Shown here: positions 1 through 5,016 of the stretch, piece after piece | How the letters are laid out: each line of letters starts with the position of its first letter | How positions within the stretch are numbered: position 1 is the stretch's first letter | NCBI GenBank assembly: GCA_005884825.1 | Contig: VAZT01000030.1 | Coordinates: forward strand, 1 to 5,376 | DNA length: 5,376 bases | Direction of reading: 5' to 3' | DNA from: Alphaproteobacteria bacterium | Lineage (GTDB): Bacteria; Pseudomonadota; Alphaproteobacteria; ATCC43930; CGMCC-115725 | Notes under the pieces: model-generated | What the model saw: only the letters and a program-made list of their open reading frames with translations | What the model was told of the DNA's origin: nothing | Databases searched by the model: none | Made by a program: the position numbers and the translations under genes

Positions 1-22
1 GGCTAACCTGCGGGAGTAGCGT

Positions 23-27
23 GGAGG
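23..27 (+). promoter_or_regulatory. Shine-Dalgarno GGAGG for the ureohydrolase
   Basis: GGAGG sits 5 nt before ATG 33, which favours that start. The competing GTG at 21 would place this motif inside the coding region; it has its own weaker CGGGAG 4 nt upstream (11-16). Confidence 0.65.
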
Positions 28-32
28 CTTGG

Positions 33-1064
33 ATGGACGAGGACAAACTTGAAAGCTTGCGGGCCAGGTACGCCGCTGCGTCGGCGGACGAAACGCGCGA
101 TCCCGCCAGGCGAAAACTGCTCCAGGTGCTGTTCGAGGGCGCCGGAAAGCGCCGTCTGCCATACGCCGGCGTTCCGACCTTTCTGGATTTTCCGTTCAAG
201 GAAGACCTTGCAAATCTCGACATTGCGCTGATCGGCGTGCCCATGGACCTTGGTGTCACCAATCGGCCGGGTGCGCGCTTTGGACCACGTGCGCTCAGGA
301 CCATTGAACGCATCGGGCCTTATCATCACGCACTGAAGGTGGCACCGATTGCAAACCACCATATTGCAGATGTCGGCGACGTGCCTTTCCGCTCCCGCTT
401 CGATCTGGTCTCTTCGCTCGAGGACATCGAAGCCTATTTTGCGAAAGTCGTCGGCGCCGGCGTGCGGCCGCTGTCGGTCGGCGGCGATCATTCGATCACC
501 TATCCGATCCTGAAGGTATTGGGGCACGAGCGCCCGGTCGGCCTTGTCCATATCGACGCGCATTGCGACACGATGGGCGAGATCGACGGGTCCAAATTCC
601 ACCATGGCGGGCCGTTCCGTCAGGCGGTGCTCGCCGGCGTCCTCGATCCGGAGCGCACGATCCAGATCGGCATCCGCGGCCCGGCCGAGATCTTCTGGGG
701 GTTCTCGTACGAGTCGGGAATGACCGTGCTGCACATCGAGGATGTCGACCGAATCGGCATCGACGGTGTCGTTGCGAAGGCGCGGGAAGTCGTCGGCGGC
801 GGCCCGACCTACATCTCGTTCGACGTGGACGGCCTCGATCCCGCCTTCACTCCGGGCACCGGGACACCGGAGGCCGGAGGCCTGACCCCGCGCGAGGCGC
901 AAGCGATCCTGCATGGCCTCAAGGGCATCGACGTCATCGGAGGCGACGTGGTCGAGGTCGCCCCGCAATACGACCCGACCACCAACACCGCAATGGTCGG
1001 CGCCCAAATGCTGTTCGAAATCTTCTCGTTGATGGTCCTCGCCCCCAACGCCTCGCGCCGTTGA
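33..1064 (+). CDS. Agmatinase/arginase-family ureohydrolase (guanidino-compound amidinohydrolase)
   Basis: A cytosolic binuclear-metal hydrolase, expected to split urea from a guanidino compound such as agmatine, guanidinobutyrate or guanidinopropionate. All six usual metal ligands are visible: H153 in GGDHS, D175/H177/D179 in DAHCD, and D264/D266 in FDVDGLDP. The family signature GTGTPEAGGL (275-284) and the ending GGDVVEVAPQYD are agmatinase-type rather than arginase-type. Length is 343 aa, somewhat longer than E. coli SpeB (about 306), with the extra mostly at the N-terminus. I chose ATG 33 because GGAGG lies 5 nt before it; an in-frame GTG at 21 would add four residues. The metal loop reads DAHCDT followed by KFHHGGPF, unlike the DAHTDT of E. 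coli agmatinase, so the substrate is open. The family also includes Ni-dependent guanidine hydrolases, but no nickel-insertion genes are in view. Family certain, substrate not. Confidence 0.93.
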   Translation: MDEDKLESLRARYAAASADETRDPARRKLLQVLFEGAGKRRLPYAGVPTFLDFPFKEDLANLDIALIGVPMDLGVTNRPGARFGPRALRTIERIGPYHHALKVAPIANHHIADVGDVPFRSRFDLVSSLEDIEAYFAKVVGAGVRPLSVGGDHSITYPILKVLGHERPVGLVHIDAHCDTMGEIDGSKFHHGGPFRQAVLAGVLDPERTIQIGIRGPAEIFWGFSYESGMTVLHIEDVDRIGIDGVVAKAREVVGGGPTYISFDVDGLDPAFTPGTGTPEAGGLTPREAQAILHGLKGIDVIGGDVVEVAPQYDPTTNTAMVGAQMLFEIFSLMVLAPNASRR

Positions 1065-1080
1065 TTTAACCCTTCAGCGT

Positions 1081-1347
1081 ATGCGCTACACCAAGACCGC
1101 GCTACTGGCCTTCGGGTGCGGACTGGTGCTCGGTCTGGCCGTCATTGCCGGCGAAATCAAATCGCTGCAGCGCGTCGCCAGCGGGCTGATGGCGCTCGGC
1201 ATTGCCGCGATCCCCGTCGGTATGGTTGTCGACTGGCGTCGCGCCGTCCGGGGCGCCGCCGGCGCTCCACGAAGAGCCAAGACCCCGGCACGGAGAAATC
1301 CGCAGCCGGCGCGCCGTCCGCGAAGATCGTCTCCGGCGAAGCGATAG
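1081..1347 (+). CDS. Small two-helix membrane protein with Arg-rich C-terminal tail, function unknown
   Basis: I do not recognise this 88-aa protein. Two hydrophobic segments are clear: about residues 7-24 (rich in Gly, Leu, Val) and 32-50 (VASGLMALGIAAIPVGMVV), joined by a short polar loop EIKSLQR. A strongly basic, Pro/Ala/Arg-rich tail follows from residue 53. Positive charges before helix 1 and after helix 2 predict an inner-membrane hairpin with both ends in the cytoplasm. The start is 16 nt after the ureohydrolase stop with no good Shine-Dalgarno sequence, so translation may be coupled to the upstream gene. The hydrophobic pattern and operon-like position argue that it is real. The Arg-rich tail could in part reflect GC-rich sequence, so the true C-terminus is less secure than the membrane part. 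An accessory or transport role would be a guess. Confidence 0.6.
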   Translation: MRYTKTALLAFGCGLVLGLAVIAGEIKSLQRVASGLMALGIAAIPVGMVVDWRRAVRGAAGAPRRAKTPARRNPQPARRPRRSSPAKR

Positions 1348-1414
1348 CGTGACGCGGACGCATGAGCCGACTAGGATCGGGCGAACGCGCGGGCGGAGTG
1401 CCGGCGACCTGATC

Positions 1415-1423
1415 GAGGAGGAG
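1415..1423 (+). promoter_or_regulatory. Strong Shine-Dalgarno GAGGAGGAG before the ketopantoate-reductase-like gene
   Basis: This purine run ends 5 nt before ATG 1429. It is one of the strongest ribosome binding sites in the window and fixes the start. The 81-nt gap from the membrane-protein gene holds nothing else I can identify. Confidence 0.75.
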
Positions 1424-1428
1424 ACCTG

Positions 1429-2496
1429 ATGGCGAAAAAGAAGATTGCGATCGTCGGCGCGGGAGCGGTCGGCTGCTACGCCGGGGCGCACATGGTGCGG
1501 GCGGGCGAAGACGTGACGTTCATCGACCCGTGGCCGGAGCATGTCGAGGCCATGCGCGGCGATGGGCTGCGGATCACGCATATCCGCGACATCGAGCCGT
1601 TTACTGTCAAGCCGCGCGCATTGCACCTGACGGAAGCGCAGCTCCTCGCCAAGGAGGCGCCGATCGATATCGCTTTTGTTTGCATGAAATCCTACGACAC
1701 CGGCTGGGCAACCGCGCTGATCAAGCAGTACCTCGCGCCCGGCGGGTACGTCGTCTCACTGCAGAATTGCATGAACGAGGAAACGATCGCCGGCATCGTG
1801 GGCTGGGGCAAAACACTGGGCTCGATCGCCAGCTCTATCACCGTCGAACTGCACGCGCCCGGCCAGGTGCGGCGGGCCGCCGGCAAATCGGGTTCGCGTC
1901 ACACTGTATTTCGCGTCGGCGAGGTGCACGGCCGCAAGACCGACCGCGCCAAGGAAGTCTGTCAGCTGGTCAGCTACGCCGACAGCGCAATGGTGACCGA
2001 AAACCTGTGGGGGGAACGCTGGTCGAAGCTCGTCACCAACGTCATGGGCAACGGGCTGTCGGCCTGCACCGGCATGATCAGCCGCGACATGATCAAGAAC
2101 GACGCGATCCGCCATTTCTCGAACCGGCTGGGCAGCGAGGCGATCCGCGTCGGGCAAGCGCTCGGCTACACCTTTGATGAAATCAGTCATATGGACCCGG
2201 AGACCCTGGCCCGCGCCGGCGAAGGCGATCCGGCAGCGCAAAAGGAGATCGACGATCACCGTCTCGCCGAGGCCAATCGTCCCGGCGGCGGCGAGCATCG
2301 CCCGTCAATGGGCCAGGACATGGTCAAGGGGCGGCGCACCGAGATCCAGTTCCTCAACGGGTTTGTCGTGCGCGAGGGGAAGAAGGTCGGCATCGAGGCA
2401 CCCACCAATGCCGTGCTGACCGACATCGTCACCCGGGTCGAGCGCGGCGAATTGAAGCCCGACCCGAAGCACATCACCGATCTGCGGCTGAACTGA
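1429..2496 (+). CDS. Ketopantoate reductase family (ApbA/PanE-like) NAD(P)H oxidoreductase
   Basis: A soluble NADPH-dependent reductase of the PanE/ApbA family, whose founding member reduces 2-dehydropantoate to pantoate for CoA synthesis. The N-terminal Rossmann fold opens with IAIVGAGAVGCYAG (GxGxxG at 10-15). VCMKSYDT (84-91) and LQNCMNEE (111-118) match the Lys and Asn segments around the cofactor and substrate. The C-terminal helical domain carries the catalytic-lysine segment SKLVTNVMGN (K200, N204) and a substrate segment PSMGQD...RRTEIQFLNG (E305). At 355 aa it is about 50 residues longer than E. coli PanE; much of the extra is a polar stretch around 255-292. ATG 1429 follows GAGGAGGAG by 5 nt. 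No other pantothenate gene is near, so it may act on another 2-oxo acid. Family assignment is firm; the physiological substrate is not. Confidence 0.9.
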   Translation: MAKKKIAIVGAGAVGCYAGAHMVRAGEDVTFIDPWPEHVEAMRGDGLRITHIRDIEPFTVKPRALHLTEAQLLAKEAPIDIAFVCMKSYDTGWATALIKQYLAPGGYVVSLQNCMNEETIAGIVGWGKTLGSIASSITVELHAPGQVRRAAGKSGSRHTVFRVGEVHGRKTDRAKEVCQLVSYADSAMVTENLWGERWSKLVTNVMGNGLSACTGMISRDMIKNDAIRHFSNRLGSEAIRVGQALGYTFDEISHMDPETLARAGEGDPAAQKEIDDHRLAEANRPGGGEHRPSMGQDMVKGRRTEIQFLNGFVVREGKKVGIEAPTNAVLTDIVTRVERGELKPDPKHITDLRLN

Positions 2497-2508
2497 GGTC
2501 AACCGGTA

Positions 2509-2578
2509 GCCCCTCACCCCGACCCTCTGCCCGCTTGCGGGCAGAGGGAGGGGCCCGCGAAGCGGGAGGGTGAAGGGC
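2509..2578. repeat. Cloverleaf-like palindromic intergenic repeat
   Basis: A 70-bp element that can fold as an outer stem with two inner hairpins. Outer arms are GCCCCTCACCC (2509-2519) and GGGTGAAGGGC (2568-2578), pairing 10 of 11. The first inner hairpin is CCCTCTGCCCGC (2523-2534) with its perfect complement at 2537-2548 around TT. The second is CCCGC (2554-2558) with GCGGG (2562-2566) around GAA. Elements starting CCCCTCACCCC and ending GGGTGAGGGG are, from general knowledge, dispersed intergenic repeats in Bradyrhizobium-like genomes. Only one copy is in this window, so dispersal cannot be confirmed here. It could attenuate transcription or stabilise mRNA between the flanking genes; no T-run follows, so it is not a standard Rho-independent terminator. 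Confidence 0.8.
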
Positions 2579-2581
2579 ATA

Positions 2582-2587
2582 GGGAGG
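2582..2587 (+). promoter_or_regulatory. Shine-Dalgarno GGGAGG for the MDR gene
   Basis: GGGAGG lies 6 nt before ATG 2594 and begins three bases after the palindromic repeat ends. It decides the start: an upstream in-frame GTG at 2570 would lie inside the repeat's outer arm and lacks this spacing. Confidence 0.8.
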
Positions 2588-2593
2588 AACCGG

Positions 2594-3508
2594 ATGCTTG
2601 CCATCGTCAATACGCCCGAAGGTGCCGCGCCGGTCGAATTGCGCGAGGTGCCAGAGCCGCAGCCGGCGCCGAACGAAGCGGTTGTCGAGGTGCGCGCGTT
2701 TTCGCTCAACCGCGGTGAATTGCGACTGTTCCAGATCCGCCCCGAGAGCTGGCGGCCGGGTCAGGACATCAGCGGGGTGGTGGTGCGATCCGCCGCCGAG
2801 GGCAGCGGCCCCAAGGCTGGGGCGCGGGTCGTCGCGCTGACCGACAGTGCCGGTTGGGCGCAACGCGCCGCCGTGCCGGCGCACCGGATGGCTGTATTGC
2901 CGGACAATGTCTGCTTCGAGGATGCCGCGGCGTTGCCGGTCGCCGGCCTAACGGCGCTGCGGGCGTTACGGCACGGCGCGCCGCTGCTCGGGAAACGGGT
3001 GCTGATCACCGGCGCGGCCGGCGGTGTCGGGCATCTCGCGACCCAACTAGCGGCGCGATCGGGGGCGCGTGTCACCGCCGTCGTCGGCAGCCCGGAACGC
3101 GCGCGGCATCTGCGCGGCGCCGACGAGATCGTCGAAGGCATCAACAGGGCGCAAGGCCTCTTCGCGCTGATCCTCGAATCCGCCGGCGGGCCCTCGCTCG
3201 CCGCGGCCATCGCGCATATCGAGGCAAAGGGAACGATCGTCGTCTTCGGCAATTCGTCGGGCGAGCCGACGCCGATCAGCTTCCGCGATTTCGCCGAGCA
3301 CCCGAATTCGCGCATGCAGAGCTTCTCGTATTTCACATCCGAAGCTGAGGAGCGCTTTGCGCCGGATCTCGCATTGCTGGCCTCTCTGGTCGCCGACGGA
3401 TCACTGAAGCCGCAGCTTGTCGAGCGGAGCTGGCGCGACATCGCGCAGATCGGCCCGCAACTGCGCGACCGGAAGATCCCCGGCAAGGCCGTATTTCGCA
3501 TCGATTGA
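2594..3508 (+). CDS. Zinc-free medium-chain dehydrogenase/reductase, NADPH:quinone oxidoreductase-like
   Basis: A cytosolic NAD(P)H-dependent oxidoreductase of the MDR superfamily, 304 aa. The N-terminal GroES-like domain (about 1-110) contains NRGELRLFQ (39-47) and PGQDISGVV (55-63), typical of quinone-oxidoreductase and enoyl-reductase types. The Rossmann domain carries ITGAAGGVG (138-146), the AAxGGVG form seen in zeta-crystallin-like quinone reductases. There is no cysteine-rich structural zinc lobe and no Cys/His catalytic zinc set, so it should be zinc-independent. The end, KIPGKAVFRID, is the usual GKAV-type closing strand. The ATG at 2594 is set by GGGAGG 6 nt upstream. It follows the ketopantoate-reductase-like gene across the palindromic repeat and precedes the peroxiredoxin gene by 14 nt. 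The substrate (quinone, enone or other) cannot be read from sequence. Confidence 0.9.
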   Translation: MLAIVNTPEGAAPVELREVPEPQPAPNEAVVEVRAFSLNRGELRLFQIRPESWRPGQDISGVVVRSAAEGSGPKAGARVVALTDSAGWAQRAAVPAHRMAVLPDNVCFEDAAALPVAGLTALRALRHGAPLLGKRVLITGAAGGVGHLATQLAARSGARVTAVVGSPERARHLRGADEIVEGINRAQGLFALILESAGGPSLAAAIAHIEAKGTIVVFGNSSGEPTPISFRDFAEHPNSRMQSFSYFTSEAEERFAPDLALLASLVADGSLKPQLVERSWRDIAQIGPQLRDRKIPGKAVFRID

Positions 3509-3522
3509 ATGGAGGATGACCA

Positions 3523-4005
3523 ATGACGATCAAGGTAGGAGACAAGATCCCGTCGGTGACATTGCGCTATCTGAGCCCGGAAGGCGTGAAGGCGGTCAGC
3601 TCAGACGAGTTCTTTGCCGGCAAGAAGGTCGCTTTGTTCGCAGTCCCAGGCGCCTATACGCGGACTTGCTCGCAGCGCCATCTGCCCGGCTACGTCACGC
3701 ATGCTGCCGACATTAAGGCCAAGGGCGTCGACACGATCGCCTGCATCGCGGTCAACGACCCGTTTGTCATGGGTGCCTGGGGCAAGGAGCACAATTGCGG
3801 CGACAACATTGTCATGCTGGGGGACGGCAGCGGCGAATTCACTCGCGCCATCGGGCTCGAGCTCGACCGCAGGAAGGAAGGCATGGGGATGCGCTCGCAG
3901 CGCTATTCGATGCTGGTCGACAACGGCGTCGTCAAGGCGCTGCACGTCGAGGAGGCGGGCGTGTTCGACGTCTCCAGCGCCGAGGCTATGCTGAAGGCGC
4001 TCTGA
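3523..4005 (+). CDS. Peroxiredoxin, Prx5/type II family
   Basis: A thiol peroxidase that reduces hydrogen peroxide and organic hydroperoxides, 160 aa, normal length for the family. The peroxidatic site PGAYTRTCSQRHLPGY shows PxxxTxxC with P42, T46 and C49; the usual third active-site residue, Arg, is R127 in QRYSM. A second cysteine, C74 in CIAVNDPFVMGAW, lies where plant type II peroxiredoxins have their resolving cysteine, so an atypical two-Cys mechanism is plausible; C92 is the only other Cys. There is no signal peptide, so it is cytosolic, and no fused glutaredoxin domain. GGAGG at 3511-3515 lies 7 nt before ATG 3523. The gene is 14 nt after the MDR gene and 6 nt before the small exported protein gene, which suggests co-transcription. 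Family call is very secure; the reductant is unknown. Confidence 0.95.
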   Translation: MTIKVGDKIPSVTLRYLSPEGVKAVSSDEFFAGKKVALFAVPGAYTRTCSQRHLPGYVTHAADIKAKGVDTIACIAVNDPFVMGAWGKEHNCGDNIVMLGDGSGEFTRAIGLELDRRKEGMGMRSQRYSMLVDNGVVKALHVEEAGVFDVSSAEAMLKAL

Positions 4006-4011
4006 CGCGGA

Positions 4012-4269
4012 ATGCGCTGTGGTGCTCCAGCGGCCATCCTCGTGGCGGTGCTTGCCGCATCGCCCGCAATAGCGCAGCAGCTGTGGGCGCCATTGCCGCA
4101 TCCGACAGAGAGCGGCAAGCCGGTCATTTTCGACCCGCAATTCGCGGCAAAGGCAGAGAATGACCGGCGGCTCGGCTGCGCACCCGGATCGCAGTGCCGA
4201 TGGCAGCTTTTGGGCGTGATACAGAACAATGGGGCAGTCGAGCTGCGGGCTACTGCGCTGACGTGGTGA
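4012..4269 (+). CDS. Small exported protein of unknown function
   Basis: An unrecognised 85-aa protein. Residues 1-21 look like a Sec signal peptide: short N-region with Arg, hydrophobic core AAILVAVLAA, and an A-I-A cleavage site before QQLW. The predicted mature protein is about 64 aa, with a Pro-rich start and a pair of cysteines, C56 and C62 (CAPGSQC), that could form a disulfide in the periplasm. It ends in an alternating pattern, AVELRATALTW, that suggests a beta strand. The start lies 6 nt after the peroxiredoxin stop with only a poor Shine-Dalgarno sequence, so translational coupling is likely. Its last 20 bp overlap the end of the TrpF-like gene on the other strand. The signal peptide and spacing support it as real; no function can be assigned. 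Confidence 0.65.
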   Translation: MRCGAPAAILVAVLAASPAIAQQLWAPLPHPTESGKPVIFDPQFAAKAENDRRLGCAPGSQCRWQLLGVIQNNGAVELRATALTW

Positions 4270-4918
4270 GTTTCGCGGCAGTCACGAAGCGGCGCACCTT
4301 GTCGATATCTTTGCCATCGCCGTCGGCTCGGTCCGTCTTGGTTTTCGAATCGACGCCCGCCGGCCGCACTGCGGCAATCGCCGCGGCGACGTTGTCGGCG
4401 TCGAGGCCGCCGGCAAGAATGACCGGCACATCCACCGCGTCGGCAATGCGTCGGCTGATGCTCCAGTCGTGCGTGCGCCCAAGCCCGCCGATCTGTCGGT
4501 CGCCGGGCTCATGGCTGTCGAGCAGCAGGAAATCGGCGACGCCCCGGTAGTCCTTCGCACACTCGATGCTCCCTTCGTCGACGATCGGAATCGCCCGCAT
4601 GATCCGCACATCCGGGAATCCCGTCTTGAGCGCTTGCGTGTCGCGGACCGAAAACAGCTCGACCGCCGCCCCGATATGGATGATGTCCGGCCGGGTTAGC
4701 TCTAGCACCCGCGAAATTTCTGCGGGATCTGCCGACAATGATAATGCCACCCGCTTCGCGCCCGGCGGCAATGCGGCGAATATCGCGCTGGCGCGCTCCG
4801 CCGACAGCTCGCGCGGAAATGCGCCGTCTCCGACCAGAACCCCAATGTGGTCGACTCCGAGCCGTGCCAGCGCGACGGCTTCCTCAGGCGTCTGAACCTT
4901 GTAAATCTGCACCAGCAT
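4250..4918 (-). CDS. TrpF-like (phosphoribosylanthranilate isomerase-like) protein lacking the catalytic cysteine
   Basis: A 222-aa TIM-barrel protein with the layout of phosphoribosylanthranilate isomerase, third step of tryptophan synthesis. Family landmarks are GVDHIG...FPRELS (21-39), DIIHIG (78-83), LLLDSHEPG (131-139; D134 aligns with the general acid), GGLGRTHDW (144-152, phosphate loop) and ILAGGLDADNV (167-177). Two key features differ. The first strand reads LVQIYKVQT where TrpF has KICGxT, so Tyr6 replaces the catalytic Cys. The last phosphate segment reads GVDSKTKTD (188-196) where TrpF has roughly GVDVSSGVE. It is therefore probably a paralogue with another activity or ligand. 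ATG 4918 is chosen because homology begins there; the frame stays open further upstream but that part overlaps the SDR gene and looks like non-protein. There is no clear Shine-Dalgarno sequence. No other trp gene is present. Confidence 0.85.
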   Translation of the reverse strand: MLVQIYKVQTPEEAVALARLGVDHIGVLVGDGAFPRELSAERASAIFAALPPGAKRVALSLSADPAEISRVLELTRPDIIHIGAAVELFSVRDTQALKTGFPDVRIMRAIPIVDEGSIECAKDYRGVADFLLLDSHEPGDRQIGGLGRTHDWSISRRIADAVDVPVILAGGLDADNVAAAIAAVRPAGVDSKTKTDRADGDGKDIDKVRRFVTAAKLTTSAQ

Positions 4919-4963
4919 ACCATGCAACTTTAGGTTCCGTTCGCTATGCGAGAGAGGCAGGAG

Positions 4964-5016
4964 TGTGGGAGATTGACGCAAAAAATCCCTACGCCTGCCC
5001 AGTTCGATCTCCCACA
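4964..5016. repeat. Interrupted 13-bp inverted repeat across the SDR stop codon
   Basis: TGTGGGAGATTGA (4964-4976) pairs with TCGATCTCCCACA (5004-5016) at 12 of 13 positions, leaving a 27-nt loop that contains the SDR stop codon (4989-4991) and a run of six T on the - strand. A further six bases, GGCAGG (4956-4961), can pair with CCTGCC (4994-4999) inside that loop, giving pseudoknot-like order. It may act in 3' end formation of the SDR transcript or in control of the TrpF-like gene; that is inference. Confidence 0.45.

Noticed and set aside
1..20. TAA at 4-6 or TAG at 17-19 as the end of an upstream gene
   Set aside because: Too little sequence to support any reading frame.
3..1007. A long open frame on the - strand (334 codons) opposite the ureohydrolase gene
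   Set aside because: It is the mirror of a clear, motif-complete gene; the translation is rich in Arg/Asp/Ala with no recognisable domain, as expected opposite GC-rich coding sequence.
1202..1429. A 75-codon + strand frame ending at the start of the ketopantoate-reductase-like gene with a TGATG-type overlap
   Set aside because: Tempting because of the overlap, but the translation is Arg-rich with no structure, and it overlaps the better supported membrane-protein frame.
1756..2298. A 180-codon - strand frame opposite the ketopantoate-reductase-like gene
   Set aside because: No motif or ribosome binding site support and wholly inside a secure gene.
2509..2578. The palindromic repeat as a Rho-independent terminator
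   Set aside because: Strong stems but no following T-run on either strand; the downstream base run is purine-rich and contains the next gene's ribosome binding site.
2761..3501. A 246-codon open frame on the - strand opposite the MDR gene
   Set aside because: Ser/Arg/Ala-rich low-complexity translation with no motif; the + strand frame has full MDR landmarks.
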